From positions 1 to 7,915 of the forward strand of contig CALTXS010000035.1 of NCBI GenBank assembly GCA_943913335.1: a stretch of 7,915 nt of DNA, written 5' to 3'. The DNA is from an uncultured Lysobacter sp. (GTDB taxonomy: Bacteria > Pseudomonadota > Gammaproteobacteria > Xanthomonadales > Xanthomonadaceae). The number at the start of each line of letters is the position of its first letter. Position 1 is the stretch's first letter. Both the position numbers and the translations under genes were made by a program. The notes below the pieces were generated by a model. The model made no database searches, was not told where the DNA came from, and saw only the letters and a list, made by a program, of their open reading frames with translations. This document shows, piece after piece, positions 1 through 7,474 of this stretch.

Positions 1-718
1 ACAGGTGATAGGTCTTGCCAAACGATGAGATCACGAATGCCCGCTCGCGCAGGCCCGGATAACGCAGCGCGGACTCATGGCGTGCATCGTCAAACACGAT
101 GTGCTCATACACTTCGTCGGAGAGCAGATAGATGCCGGTGTCGGCCAAGAGTGCATCGAGCGTGGCCATGTCCTGCGCAGACCAGATCGCACCCGAAGGA
201 TTGTGCGGCGAGTTGATCATCAGCAAACGGGTTTTGGGCGTGATCGCAGCGCGAATCGCATCCCAGTCGGGCGCGAACGTTTCCGGATCCAGGCCTACAT
301 GCACGGCAACACCGCCGACCAGATCAATCGCGGGTTCGTAGCAGTCATAGCAGGGATCCAGAACAATGACCTCGTCGCCGGGATGCACGACCGCGGCAAC
401 GGCGTTAAAGATGGCCTCCGACGCACCGGAACACACGGTGATCTCGGTGGCAGGATCCGGACGCACGCCGTAGCAGGCCAAGGTCTTGTCCGCGATGGCA
501 TCGCGCAACGCCGGTGTACCGGGCATTGGCGCATATTGGTTCTGACCGGTGCGCATCGCCTTGTCCAACTCGTTGATCAGACGTTCCGGCACATCAAAAT
601 CAGGAAAACCCTGGCCCAGATTGACCGCCTGATGCTCCATAGCCAGCTGCGACATGACTGTAAAAATGGTGGTGCCCACCTTGGGCAGACGGGTAATCGG
701 CGCGGGAACTCGCGACAT
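1..718 (-). CDS. ybdL: Methionine aminotransferase, YbdL type (class I/II PLP aminotransferase), 3' part outside window
   Basis: This is a cytoplasmic PLP enzyme predicted to transfer amino groups between methionine (or other large neutral amino acids) and 2-oxo acids. It reads from an ATG at 718 down to the window edge, giving 239 codons of the roughly 385 usual for the family. Visible motifs are NLGQGFPDFD (33-42), the phosphate-binding SGASEA (97-102), NSPHNPSG (169-176, with Asn173), SDEVYEH (200-206, Asp201 and Tyr204 contacting the cofactor) and SFGKTYH (232-238) with the Schiff-base lysine K235. The SDEVYEH and SSFGKTYH wording matches the E. coli YbdL subfamily (catalytic lysine K236) better than AspC or generic aspartate aminotransferases. 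The start is supported by an AGGAG 10 bases upstream. The gene is divergent from ccmA. The C-terminal small domain and stop lie outside the window, so intactness cannot be judged. Class assignment is very secure; substrate is inferred from subfamily resemblance. Confidence 0.9.
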   Translation of the reverse strand, partial: MSRVPAPITRLPKVGTTIFTVMSQLAMEHQAVNLGQGFPDFDVPERLINELDKAMRTGQNQYAPMPGTPALRDAIADKTLACYGVRPDPATEITVCSGASEAIFNAVAAVVHPGDEVIVLDPCYDCYEPAIDLVGGVAVHVGLDPETFAPDWDAIRAAITPKTRLLMINSPHNPSGAIWSAQDMATLDALLADTGIYLLSDEVYEHIVFDDARHESALRYPGLRERAFVISSFGKTYHL

Positions 719-728
719 CTCGGTGCAA

Positions 729-733
729 CTCCT
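729..733 (-). promoter_or_regulatory. Ribosome binding site of the aminotransferase gene
   Basis: The minus strand reads AGGAG here, with a 10-base gap to the ATG at 718. It is a strong Shine-Dalgarno match and fixes the start of the aminotransferase. Confidence 0.7.
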
Positions 734-757
734 GAATTCGGTTCGGGACTATCGCCC

Positions 758-782
758 AAATCGGCGATTGAAGTACCGATTT
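758..782. repeat. Short inverted repeat AAATCGG / CCGATTT
   Basis: AAATCGG (758-764) and CCGATTT (776-782) are perfect 7-base reverse complements separated by 11 bases. The right arm covers part of the candidate minus-strand -10 box. It could be an operator for a dimeric regulator or a chance palindrome. There is no T tract to suggest a terminator. Confidence 0.3.
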
Positions 783-784
783 TA
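779..784 (-). promoter_or_regulatory. Candidate -10 box for the aminotransferase gene
   Basis: The minus strand reads TAAAAT, a 5-of-6 match to the sigma-70 -10 consensus. Transcription from it would give a leader of about 50 bases before the ATG at 718. No good -35 hexamer is found at 16-18 bases spacing (the best position reads CACAGG), so this is only a candidate. It overlaps the right arm of the AAATCGG/CCGATTT inverted repeat. Confidence 0.3.
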
Positions 785-819
785 AGCCACCTGCCCACCA
801 GCCTGTGTGGCCAAACGGT

Positions 820-825
820 TAAAAT
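820..825 (+). promoter_or_regulatory. Candidate -10 box for the ccm operon
   Basis: The plus strand reads TAAAAT, a 5-of-6 match to the -10 consensus, about 34 bases before the ccmA start. Transcription would begin near 832, giving a leader of about 27 bases. The expected -35 position reads ACCAGC and is not recognisable, so the promoter, if real, would be weak or activator dependent. It overlaps the left arm of an imperfect inverted repeat (815-822 with 832-839). Confidence 0.3.
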
Positions 826-858
826 GGGCTGTTTACCGTCCGGATTTTCAAGTCGCCT

Positions 859-1500
859 TTGACTGCCCCGTCCAACCCACCGCTATTGCGCGCAACGGAT
901 CTGCGCTTTGCCCGAAACGATCAGATCGTTTTCGGGCCGTTGTCGTTGGCGGTCGAGTCCGGTGAGGCCTTACTGATCGAAGGCGAAAATGGCGCCGGCA
1001 AGACCACCCTGATTCGTGTGTTGGCCGGCTTGCTTAAGGCGCAGAATGGCCAGGTCACTTTGAACGGACTAGTCGCTACGCCCATGCTGCAAGCCACGGG
1101 CATCAGCTACCTGGGCCACCTGCCCGGCCTCAAGGCCGACTTGCAGTGTATTGAGAACCTGGAACATCTGGGCGCATTGCAGGGTCACCGTTCGGACCGC
1201 ACGGTGATGCAAGCGCTAAAGCGCGTGGGTTTGCTGGCCTACACCTTTACACCGTTCCGGCAACTGTCTGCCGGTCAACGCAAACGTTTGGCATTGGCCC
1301 GCATGTGGCGATCGCAAGCGCCGCTGTGGTTGCTCGATGAGCCGTACGCCAACCTCGACTTGCCCGGCATCGAGCTGGTCAATCAACTGATCGCCGAACA
1401 CGTTGCCGCCGGTGGCGCGGCCATTCTGACTTCACACGGGGCCTACGCCGCACCACCGGTGCGCACGCGCACCTTGCACCTGCAGGCGGCCACCGCATGA
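859..1500 (+). CDS. ccmA: CcmA, ATP-binding subunit of the haem chaperone release ABC complex
   Basis: CcmA is the cytoplasmic ATPase that, with membrane subunit CcmB, powers release of haem-loaded CcmE from CcmC/CcmD. The 213 residues form one ABC ATPase domain: Walker A GENGAGKT (42-49), signature LSAGQ (136-140), Walker B WLLDEP (157-162), D-loop NLD (165-167) and the H-loop histidine H193 in TSHG. The Q-loop region reads YLGHLPGLK (84-92), with a His where most ABC proteins have Gln; the GH-PG-K pattern is characteristic of CcmA. Length is normal (E. coli about 205). The start is a TTG with no recognisable Shine-Dalgarno. No ATG or GTG lies in frame between the upstream stop at 820-822 and the ABC domain, and a later TTG at 886 would cut into the first beta strand. 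It is the first gene of the operon and overlaps ccmB by 4 bases. Confidence 0.95.
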   Translation: MTAPSNPPLLRATDLRFARNDQIVFGPLSLAVESGEALLIEGENGAGKTTLIRVLAGLLKAQNGQVTLNGLVATPMLQATGISYLGHLPGLKADLQCIENLEHLGALQGHRSDRTVMQALKRVGLLAYTFTPFRQLSAGQRKRLALARMWRSQAPLWLLDEPYANLDLPGIELVNQLIAEHVAAGGAAILTSHGAYAAPPVRTRTLHLQAATA

Positions 1501-2180
1501 TGCCGTCGCTGATTGGAACCGCTGCTGCCCTGATGCGTCGGGACGTCCGCCTAGCCTGGCGGCGTCGTGGCGATGCCTTACAGCCCGTCTGGTTTAGCGT
1601 GCTGGTCATTGCCCTGTTCGCAATTGCGTTGAATGCCGATGCGCAACTGCTGCAGCGCGTTTCCGTCGCCGTCATCTGGGTCACGGTGTTGTTGGCCGGA
1701 CTGCTGACTCTCGATCAACTGTTCCGCTCCGATGCCGAAGACGGCTCGCTGGAACAATGGTTGCTTTCACCCGTTCCTCTGGGCTGGCTGATGGCCGCGC
1801 GTACGTTCTCGCACTGGTGCGTGACGACGCTTCCCTTGCTGATTGCCATACCGCTGCTGGCGCTGCTAATGAAGTTCCCGGCCGCGCAATTGCCGTGGCT
1901 AATGCTGTCGCTGACCATTGGCTCGCTGCTACTGAGCCTGATCGGCGCCGTCATCGCGGCCTTGACCGTGCACATGCGCCGCGCGGGTTTGCTGATGGCG
2001 CTGCTGGCCCTGCCTCTTTACGTGCCGGTGCTGATCTTTGGCACGGCCGCTGTAACCGCCGCGACGCTCGGACTTGATCCGTGGGGGAACGGCCTTCTTC
2101 AATTACTGATCGGACTGGTGATTGCCGTGGTGCTTGCGCCATGGGCAACTGCCGCCGCCATGCGAGTTGCATTGACATGA
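1497..2180 (+). CDS. ccmB: CcmB, membrane subunit of the CcmAB ABC complex
   Basis: CcmB is the inner-membrane partner of CcmA in the CcmABCD complex that frees holo-CcmE for haem delivery. At 227 residues it has the family's usual size (about 220). About six hydrophobic segments are visible, near residues 30-46, 53-73, 103-125, 132-157, 162-184 and 199-222. Family hallmarks are the N-terminal RRDVRLAWR (14-22), the [21 protein letters not shown] stretch after the second segment (72-92), and [13 protein letters not shown] (170-182). Two adjacent ATGs (1497 and 1500) could start translation. The first gives the ATGA overlap with ccmA seen throughout the operon and has a modest AGGCGG upstream. 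Function follows from the family and from its place between ccmA and ccmC. Confidence 0.94.
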   Translation: MMPSLIGTAAALMRRDVRLAWRRRGDALQPVWFSVLVIALFAIALNADAQLLQRVSVAVIWVTVLLAGLLTLDQLFRSDAEDGSLEQWLLSPVPLGWLMAARTFSHWCVTTLPLLIAIPLLALLMKFPAAQLPWLMLSLTIGSLLLSLIGAVIAALTVHMRRAGLLMALLALPLYVPVLIFGTAAVTAATLGLDPWGNGLLQLLIGLVIAVVLAPWATAAAMRVALT

Positions 2181-2926
2181 ATCCTATCGTCCGCTGGTTC
2201 CACATGTTGGGATCACCGCCCTACTTTCATCGGTTCGCCAGTCGCTGGGCACCAGTGTTTCTGGTGCTTTCGCTGCTGTGCGGTGCTGTTGGCCTGTATC
2301 AGGGACTGTTTGTTGTCCCTGCGGACTATCAGCAAGGTGATAGCTTTCGCATCATCTATATTCACGTGCCGGCCGCATCGATGAGTATGGCCGTGTATGC
2401 CGCGATGGCCGTGTACTCTGCCATCGGCATTATCTGGCATATCAAACTCGCAGAGATTCTTGCAATGGCCTGCGCGCCGATCGGCGCCATGTTTACTGCG
2501 GTCACACTGGTGACGGGCTCGATCTGGGGCAAGCCCATGTGGGGCACCTGGTGGGTCTGGGATCCGCGCCTGACCACGGAATTGCTGCTGCTGTTCCTGT
2601 ATTTCGGCGTGATGGCTCTGTACAACGCCATCGAGGACCGCCGCGCCGCCGCACGTGCTGCGGGCTTCCTGTCGATCGTCGGCGTGGTGTTGCTGCCGAT
2701 CATCAAGTACTCCGTTGAATGGTGGAACTCGCTGCATCAGGGTTCGACCTTCAGTGTGTTTGGCCAGTCCAAAATGGATCCGTCCATGACCACGCCCATC
2801 ATCTGGATGTTTGTTGCCGTGAACTGCTGGTTCGTCGCGTCCCTGTTGCGCCGCGCCCGCGCCGAGAATCTGCGTCGCGAGGCCGACAAGCGCTGGGCGC
2901 AAGATGTACTGGAGACCAAGTCATGA
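2177..2926 (+). CDS. ccmC: CcmC, haem-handling protein that loads haem onto CcmE
   Basis: CcmC is an inner-membrane protein that binds haem at its periplasmic face and presents it for covalent attachment to CcmE. The 249-residue product (E. coli 245) has six hydrophobic segments. It carries the tryptophan-rich WWD motif, here WGTWWVWDPRLT (122-133). The two haem-ligating histidines are H63 in YIHVP and H187 in SLHQG, corresponding to E. coli H60 and H184. The reading frame extends 32 codons further upstream, to an ATG at 2081, but that extension lies wholly inside ccmB. The start at 2177 overlaps the ccmB stop by 4 bases and begins with the family-like [10 protein letters not shown], so it is preferred. 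It overlaps ccmD by 4 bases. Confidence 0.96.
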   Translation: MNPIVRWFHMLGSPPYFHRFASRWAPVFLVLSLLCGAVGLYQGLFVVPADYQQGDSFRIIYIHVPAASMSMAVYAAMAVYSAIGIIWHIKLAEILAMACAPIGAMFTAVTLVTGSIWGKPMWGTWWVWDPRLTTELLLLFLYFGVMALYNAIEDRRAAARAAGFLSIVGVVLLPIIKYSVEWWNSLHQGSTFSVFGQSKMDPSMTTPIIWMFVAVNCWFVASLLRRARAENLRREADKRWAQDVLETKS

Positions 2927-3069
2927 CTTACGCCGCTTATGTCTGGAGTGCTCTGGCCGTGTTTGCTGCCGGCCTGATCTGGGATTGGCTGGCACCAATG
3001 CTCACCCTTCGTTCGATGCGCCGACATGCGCGTCGCCAAGCTCTACTGCAAATTAAGGACGAACAATGA
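2923..3069 (+). CDS. ccmD: CcmD, small membrane protein of the CcmABCD complex
   Basis: CcmD is a small single-pass protein that holds CcmC and CcmE together and is needed for release of holo-CcmE. The product here is 48 residues, on the short side for the family (E. coli 69). It has one hydrophobic segment (about 5-24, containing [15 protein letters not shown]) followed by a very basic cytoplasmic tail ([10 protein letters not shown], 31-40), which is the typical CcmD layout. The same frame is open back to 2719, but that part overlaps ccmC. The ATG at 2923 has GGAG 8 bases upstream and a 4-base overlap with ccmC. It overlaps ccmE by 4 bases. Identity rests on size, topology and its position between ccmC and ccmE, since CcmD sequences are poorly conserved. 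Confidence 0.88.
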   Translation: MTYAAYVWSALAVFAAGLIWDWLAPMLTLRSMRRHARRQALLQIKDEQ

Positions 3070-3521
3070 ATCCTGTCCGCCGTCGCCGCTTGCTGCTGAT
3101 ACTGGCACTGGTGCTCGCTGCTGCTGCTGCCGCCGCACTGGTGGCCATCACGCTGCAACGCAATGCCACGTTTCTTTACACTCCCTCCGAGGTGAAAGCC
3201 GGTGCAACCGGCAAGGCCGACCGTTTCCGTTTGGGCGGCATGGTCGCCAAGGGCAGCTTCCGTCGCACCGACGGGACTCTGGAGTCCGAATTCGCCGTGA
3301 CCGATGGCGATGCACAGTTAGCGGTCGCCTACTCCGGCATCCTGCCGGACCTGTTTCGTGAGAATCAGGCGGTGATCGCCACCGGCAGCATGCGCGGCGA
3401 TACGTTCGTCGCCGAAGAAGTGCTCGCCAAGCACGATGAGAATTACATGCCCAAGGAAGTCGCTGACAAGATGGGCGTGTCCCATCGCAAGCACAACGTG
3501 CAGGAGACGCCAGCACCATGA
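3066..3521 (+). CDS. ccmE: CcmE, periplasmic haem chaperone
   Basis: CcmE binds haem covalently and carries it from CcmC to the CcmF ligation complex. The 151-residue protein (E. coli 159) has a basic N-terminus (RRRR, 5-8), a signal-anchor helix (about 9-30) and a periplasmic beta-barrel domain of the OB-fold type. The haem-attachment histidine is H123 in [10 protein letters not shown], with the conserved Y127 beside it, matching E. coli H130 and Y134. LGGMVAKGS (57-65) and [11 protein letters not shown] (89-99) are further family motifs. The C-terminal tail has extra histidines (H140, H143), common and variable in this family. The anchor contains seven consecutive alanines encoded partly by four GCT repeats (from 3117). 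The start has AGGA 6 bases upstream and overlaps ccmD by 4 bases. Confidence 0.96.
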   Translation: MNPVRRRRLLLILALVLAAAAAAALVAITLQRNATFLYTPSEVKAGATGKADRFRLGGMVAKGSFRRTDGTLESEFAVTDGDAQLAVAYSGILPDLFRENQAVIATGSMRGDTFVAEEVLAKHDENYMPKEVADKMGVSHRKHNVQETPAP

Positions 3522-5467
3522 TCTGGGGCCTGATGCTTCCTGAAATCGGGCAGCTGCTGCTGATCTGCGCCTTGCTGGTCAGTCTGCTGCAGGCGGTGTT
3601 GCCGCTGCTAGGCGCTCATCGCAATAACACCGCCTGGATGCAAACCGCACGCCCGGCTGCAGTGCTGCAGTTTGTGCTGGTCGCAGCAGCATTTGGCCTG
3701 CTGACCTACGCATTCGTCACAGCGGACTTCTCGGTGCAATACGTGGCCGACAACAGCAATTCGCTGCTGCCTTTGCTCTATCGCTACTCGGCGGTCTGGG
3801 GTGCGCACGAGGGTTCGCTGTTGCTGTGGACATTGATCCTGAGCTTGTGGTCTCTGGCCGTGGCCCGCTTCTCGCGCTCCTTGCCGATGCCGGTGGTGGC
3901 GCGCGTGCTGGCCGTGATGGGCATGGTCTCCGTAGGCTTTCTGGCCTTCCTGATCTTTACCAGCAACCCGTTTGCACGCGTTCTCCCGGCCGCCGCCGAA
4001 GGTGCCGACTTGAATCCGCTGCTGCAGGATCCGGGCCTGATCATCCATCCGCCGATGCTGTATTTCGGCTACGTCGGCTTTGTCGTGCCGTTCGCCTTTA
4101 CTGTGGCCGCATTGCTCGATGGCCGTCTCAATGCGCAGTGGATTCGCTGGACGCGTCCGTGGACGCTGGTGGCCTGGGCATTCCTGACCTTTGGTATTGC
4201 ACTGGGCTCGTGGTGGGCGTACTACGAACTTGGATGGGGCGGCTGGTGGTTCTGGGATCCGGTCGAGAACGCGAGCTTTATGCCGTGGCTGGTTGGTGCG
4301 GCATTGATTCACTCGCAGGCGGTCACTGAAAAGCGCGGTGAGTTCCGCGGCTGGACTTTGCTGCTGGCCATTGCGGCCTTCTCACTGTCCTTGCTCGGCA
4401 CCTTCCTGGTGCGTTCCGGCGTTGTGACCAGCGTGCATGCCTTCGCCTCGGATCCGTCGCGCGGTGTTTTCATTCTGGTGTTCCTTGGTTTGGTCATTGG
4501 CGGATCGCTGGTGCTGTATGCGCTGCGTGCACCGGAGACGCGAGCCACCGAGTCCACCGGCTTTTCCTGGATCTCGCGCGAAGGCGCCCTGCTCGTCAAC
4601 AACGTGCTGCTGACCGTCGCCGCTGCGATGGTGTGCCTGGGCACTTTGTATCCGCTGCTGGCTGACCTGCTGAATCTGGGCAAGATCTCCGTGGGTCCCC
4701 CCTACTTTGCTGCGATGTTTGTGCTGCTAATGGCACCGATGGTGCTGGTGCTGCCGCTAGGCCCCTTTCTCAAGTGGCGTCGCGATCAGCCCGACACGCT
4801 CAAGGCCTTACTGCCGTGGTGGACGCTGGCCGTGCTCGCGGCTTTAGCCGTGCACCTGACCGCCAGCCCCAGCCACTGGAAAACCGCTGCAGCGGTGCTG
4901 CTCTCCCTCTGGATCGCTAGCGGCACCTTGGCGTACTGGTGGCGGCGACGCGCTCAAGGCAGCTTGAATGCCGAAACCGTTGGCATGCTGCTGGCGCACT
5001 TTGGTGTGGCGGTGTTTCTCGCCGGCGCTTTGGTCGTTGAGGCACGCAATCAGCAGACCGAAGTGGCGGTGGCACTAGGCGGCTCGCACGATCTGGGCGG
5101 CTATACGTTCCGAATGGACCGCGTGGAATCCGTACAGGGCCCCAACTATGTGGCGCAACGTGCAACCGTGACGGTGACGCAAGGCGATAAGACCGTGGTC
5201 ACTCTGCACCCTGAAAAGCGTCAGTACATGGCGGGTAAACAGATCATGACCGAAGCTGCAATCGACGCCGGCATCACACGCGATCTGTACGTCGCCTTAG
5301 GCGAGTCGGTAGGCAATGATCGTTGGGCTCTGCGGGTACAGATCAAACCGCTAGTGCGCTGGATCTGGCTCGGCGCTCTGATGATGATGGCCGGTGGTCT
5401 GGTTTCCGCCACGGATCGTCGCTTCCGCCGTGTGACACTGCGTCCGGTCGAGGAAACTTCGCCATGA
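3518..5467 (+). CDS. ccmF: CcmF, haem lyase core subunit of cytochrome c synthetase
   Basis: CcmF takes haem from holo-CcmE and, with CcmH and CcmI, attaches it to apocytochrome c in the periplasm. The 649-residue polytopic membrane protein (E. coli 647) has the WWD motif within [19 protein letters not shown] (233-251). Two periplasmic haem-ligating histidines flank it: H177 in IIHPP and H307 in TSVHAFA. The two histidines of the stable transmembrane haem b are H265 (LIHSQ) and H494 (LLAHFG). These correspond to E. coli H173, H303, H261 and H491. A large periplasmic loop after residue 510 carries the signature HPEKRQY (564-570) and MTEAAI (577-582). The ATG at 3518 overlaps ccmE by 4 bases and has AGGAG 11 bases upstream; the ATG at 3533 is a possible alternative giving MLPEIGQ. 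It overlaps ccmG by 4 bases. No truncation or missing key residue is seen. Confidence 0.97.
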   Translation: MIWGLMLPEIGQLLLICALLVSLLQAVLPLLGAHRNNTAWMQTARPAAVLQFVLVAAAFGLLTYAFVTADFSVQYVADNSNSLLPLLYRYSAVWGAHEGSLLLWTLILSLWSLAVARFSRSLPMPVVARVLAVMGMVSVGFLAFLIFTSNPFARVLPAAAEGADLNPLLQDPGLIIHPPMLYFGYVGFVVPFAFTVAALLDGRLNAQWIRWTRPWTLVAWAFLTFGIALGSWWAYYELGWGGWWFWDPVENASFMPWLVGAALIHSQAVTEKRGEFRGWTLLLAIAAFSLSLLGTFLVRSGVVTSVHAFASDPSRGVFILVFLGLVIGGSLVLYALRAPETRATESTGFSWISREGALLVNNVLLTVAAAMVCLGTLYPLLADLLNLGKISVGPPYFAAMFVLLMAPMVLVLPLGPFLKWRRDQPDTLKALLPWWTLAVLAALAVHLTASPSHWKTAAAVLLSLWIASGTLAYWWRRRAQGSLNAETVGMLLAHFGVAVFLAGALVVEARNQQTEVAVALGGSHDLGGYTFRMDRVESVQGPNYVAQRATVTVTQGDKTVVTLHPEKRQYMAGKQIMTEAAIDAGITRDLYVALGESVGNDRWALRVQIKPLVRWIWLGALMMMAGGLVSATDRRFRRVTLRPVEETSP

Positions 5468-6039
5468 CGACAACTCGAAATTCGATCTGGCGCTGGATGC
5501 CGCTGATCCTTGCTCTTCTGGTGGGCGCACTACTGGCCGGCGGGATTTACCTCGCGCGCGATGACAATCGCGATGCGTTGCCTTCGACATTGATCGGCCG
5601 CAAAGCACCGGACTTTAAACTGCCCGATCTGCACCGGCCCGAAAAGTTCTATACACCGCGCGATTTCGCGGGCGCGCCGTACTTACTCAACGTGTGGGGT
5701 TCCTGGTGTCCGGAGTGTCGGGTTGAGCATCCGGTCCTCACGGCCTTTGCAGAAAAGCAAAAGATCAAAGTCGTGGGCTATAACTGGCGCGATGAGCGTG
5801 CCGATGCCCTGCGCTGGCTGGAGCAGTTCGGCAATCCGTATTACGCCGTAATGGTCGACAGCGATTCACGGACTGCGATTGATTTCGGCATCTACGGCGC
5901 ACCCGAGACGTTTCTGATCGACGGCAAAGGAGTCGTCCGCTGGAAACATGTCGGACCGCTTAGTCAGGAGATCATTGATTCCGAAGTGATGCCCTTGCTG
6001 ACCGAATTGGCCAGTGAAGCGCCGGGGCTGTTCAAATGA
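5464..6039 (+). CDS. ccmG: CcmG/DsbE, membrane-anchored thioredoxin-like reductant for apocytochrome c
   Basis: CcmG is a periplasmic thiol-disulfide oxidoreductase that reduces the CXXCH disulfide of apocytochrome c, directly or through CcmH. The 191 residues comprise an N-terminal membrane anchor (about 11-31) and a thioredoxin-fold domain. The active site is WCPEC (81-85, cysteines 82 and 85) and the cis-proline is P147 in GAPETF. GRKAPDF (45-51) and the acidic YNWRDE (106-111) are typical of CcmG/DsbE rather than general thioredoxins. The frame is open 47 codons upstream, but that would lie inside ccmF. The ATG at 5464 has AGGA 9 bases upstream and a 4-base overlap with ccmF. The reductant is expected to come from DsbD or CcdA, which is not in this window. 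Confidence 0.94.
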   Translation: MTTTRNSIWRWMPLILALLVGALLAGGIYLARDDNRDALPSTLIGRKAPDFKLPDLHRPEKFYTPRDFAGAPYLLNVWGSWCPECRVEHPVLTAFAEKQKIKVVGYNWRDERADALRWLEQFGNPYYAVMVDSDSRTAIDFGIYGAPETFLIDGKGVVRWKHVGPLSQEIIDSEVMPLLTELASEAPGLFK

Positions 6040-6476
6040 TTCGTTACGCACTGCTGCTATGCCTTGCGCTGCTGTGGTCGCCGGTAGCGACCGCTCAAGT
6101 TCCCGGCAATGTCCCGCTGGAATTCCGTAATGCCGCCGAGGAGCAACGCTTTCACGCCTTGGCCGCAGAACTGCGCTGCGTGATGTGCCAGAACCAGTCG
6201 CTGGCCGATTCGAATGCGCAAATCGCCATTGAGTTGCGCAAGGAAGTGCTGACCCTGATGCGTCAGGGCCACAACGACGATGAGATCCGCGCGTTCCTTG
6301 TGACCCGCTACGGTGAGTTCGTTCTCTACAAGCCGGCCTATCGCGGTAAGACTGCACTGCTGTGGATTGCACCGGGTCTACTGGTAATCATTGCCGGCGC
6401 CGGTTTATGGATGTGGCAACGGCGCCATCGACCTGCCGCTGTGCAGGATGCCGACCAACAGGATGTGAAATGGTGA
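6036..6476 (+). CDS. ccmH: CcmH (short, CycL type), periplasmic thiol protein of the haem ligation complex
   Basis: CcmH cooperates with CcmG in keeping apocytochrome c reduced and forms part of the CcmF/H/I ligation complex. The 146-residue protein has a signal peptide (residues 1-20, probable cleavage after ATA), the redox motif LRCVMCQNQSLADS (46-59, cysteines 48 and 51), and a C-terminal membrane anchor (about 107-127) with a basic stop-transfer sequence. In E. coli CcmH is fused to a CcmI-like TPR domain; here the two are separate genes, as in Pseudomonas and the alphaproteobacteria. The start overlaps ccmG by 4 bases; its ribosome binding site is weak (a GGGG about 8 bases upstream), so coupled translation is likely. 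Confidence 0.95.
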   Translation: MIRYALLLCLALLWSPVATAQVPGNVPLEFRNAAEEQRFHALAAELRCVMCQNQSLADSNAQIAIELRKEVLTLMRQGHNDDEIRAFLVTRYGEFVLYKPAYRGKTALLWIAPGLLVIIAGAGLWMWQRRHRPAAVQDADQQDVKW

Positions 6477-7474
6477 GCACCTTAGTTTTTGCATTGATCG
6501 GGCTCGCACTGGTCACACTCGTATTGGCCGTGGCGCTAAAACCACTGCAGCACAGTATGGGCACTGCCCGGTTGCTGGGAATGGCCGTTGCACTCGGTGT
6601 GGTCATCGCCAGTCTGTACATGATTGTCGGCACGCCAAACGCCCTGAATCCGCAACTCGCCTTGCCGGCAACTACCATGCAGGATGCAGTGGCGCAGTTA
6701 CGTGAACGCGTCCGCACGCACCCTGATGATGCACAGGCCTGGTTGCTGCTCGCTCAAGCAGATCTGACCGAAGGCCATGCCGACGCCGTCAGTCCGTCGC
6801 TGCGCAAAGCTGTCGCCGCCGCACCGCAAGACGCCGACATCCTGACCCAAGCTGCCGAAACCCAATCGCTTGCTGCTGCGGATCACCGCATCAGCGATGA
6901 AGCCATGGGCTGGCTGCAGACCGCGCTGCACAGCAACGCACAACACCAGCGAGCTCGCTGGTTCCTGGGTATCGCGCAGCGCCAACGGAATCTCAATGCA
7001 CAGGCAGCTGCGACCTGGGAACCCTTGCTGAGCACGATGGATCGCAGCGCCGGCGAAGCGCTTCTGTCCGAGGTCAATGCGGCCCGCGAGGCTGCAGGTC
7101 AATCGCCATTGTCCGCCGAACGTCTCCGCGCCTTGCCGCCCGAAGCGTTGCGCGTGCAGGTTCGTCTACCTGACACGTTGCGGCGTCGTCTGCCACCCGA
7201 GGCCGCGATCTTTGTCGCGGCCAAGCGCCAAGGCCAGGGTATGCCGGTCGCAGCTAAGCGTTATACCCCGGACGAGTTGCCTTCTACGGTTTACCTGACC
7301 GATGCCGATGCACCGATGCCGGCCGGTCGCCTCAGCCAGGCGGGCGAGGTCTCCATCAGTGCGCGGGTTTCGATGCAAGGTACCGCGACACCGGCCGCTG
7401 ACGATCTGCGCAGCCCGGAAGTCAGAGCACACTCCGGCGGCTCCGTCACGCTACAAATTCCGGAGTCCAACTGA
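6470..7474 (+). CDS. ccmI: CcmI (CycH), TPR apocytochrome c chaperone
   Basis: CcmI captures the C-terminus of apocytochrome c and presents it to the CcmF/CcmH haem lyase. The 334-residue product has two N-terminal membrane segments (about 2-23 and 36-54) with a cytoplasmic loop between them. A helical TPR-like periplasmic region follows (about 66-210; clearest unit HPDDAQAWLLLAQADL, 84-99, then PQDADILTQAAE, 119-130). The C-terminal periplasmic domain carries the family-typical VFVAAKR (248-253 region), PSTVYLTDAD (271-280) and ISARVSMQG (296-304). The frame is open 36 codons further upstream, within ccmH, and that extension is rejected. Either ATG 6470 or GTG 6473 may be the start. AGGA at 6460-6463 lies 6 bases before the former and 9 before the latter, and GTG would give the 4-base overlap used elsewhere in the operon. 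It shares one base with the next gene. Confidence 0.92.
   Translation: MVSTLVFALIGLALVTLVLAVALKPLQHSMGTARLLGMAVALGVVIASLYMIVGTPNALNPQLALPATTMQDAVAQLRERVRTHPDDAQAWLLLAQADLTEGHADAVSPSLRKAVAAAPQDADILTQAAETQSLAAADHRISDEAMGWLQTALHSNAQHQRARWFLGIAQRQRNLNAQAAATWEPLLSTMDRSAGEALLSEVNAAREAAGQSPLSAERLRALPPEALRVQVRLPDTLRRRLPPEAAIFVAAKRQGQGMPVAAKRYTPDELPSTVYLTDADAPMPAGRLSQAGEVSISARVSMQGTATPAADDLRSPEVRAHSGGSVTLQIPESN

Larger units (their letters stand above)
719..858. other. Divergent intergenic region between aminotransferase and ccmA
   Basis: This 140-base stretch is the only non-coding space in the window and must hold the start signals of both divergent units. It contains the aminotransferase ribosome binding site, two TTAAAAT boxes in opposite orientation (779-785 on the minus strand, 819-825 on the plus strand), and two short inverted repeats overlapping those boxes. 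No RNA gene, terminator-like hairpin with a T tract, or small ORF with a convincing start is seen. The reading frame of ccmA is open back to 823, but it has no standard start codon before 859. Confidence 0.6.

Noticed and set aside
786..811. GCCAC / GTGGC inverted repeat as a possible terminator
   Set aside because: It has only five base pairs, a 16-base loop and no T tract, and it lies between divergent genes where no terminator is needed.
77..862. Plus-strand open reading frame of 261 codons antisense to the aminotransferase gene
   Set aside because: Its translation resembles no known family, is rich in Arg/His/Gly as expected of an antisense shadow, and the opposite strand encodes an obvious PLP aminotransferase with all its motifs.
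1105..1131. Loss of the Q-loop glutamine in CcmA (YLGHLPG)
   Set aside because: CcmA proteins generally have the GH-PG-K pattern, with His at the aligned position, so this is a family trait and not a defect here.
2081..2176. 32-codon upstream extension of ccmC starting at ATG 2081
   Set aside because: It lies wholly within ccmB and encodes a polar, cysteine-containing stretch unlike CcmC N-termini; ATG 2177 fits the 4-base overlap pattern and the family length.
2213..2902. Minus-strand open reading frame of 229 codons inside ccmC
   Set aside because: It is antisense to ccmC, with biased shadow composition and no recognisable motif.
3117..3137. GCT/GCC triplet run coding for seven alanines in the CcmE anchor, a possible slippage site
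   Set aside because: Only four identical GCT units are present; alanine runs in membrane anchors are common, and changes would be in frame and probably neutral.
3608..4312. Minus-strand open reading frame of 234 codons inside ccmF
   Set aside because: It is antisense to highly conserved ccmF sequence, has shadow-like composition (Gln/Arg/His rich) and no ribosome binding site context or recognisable domain.
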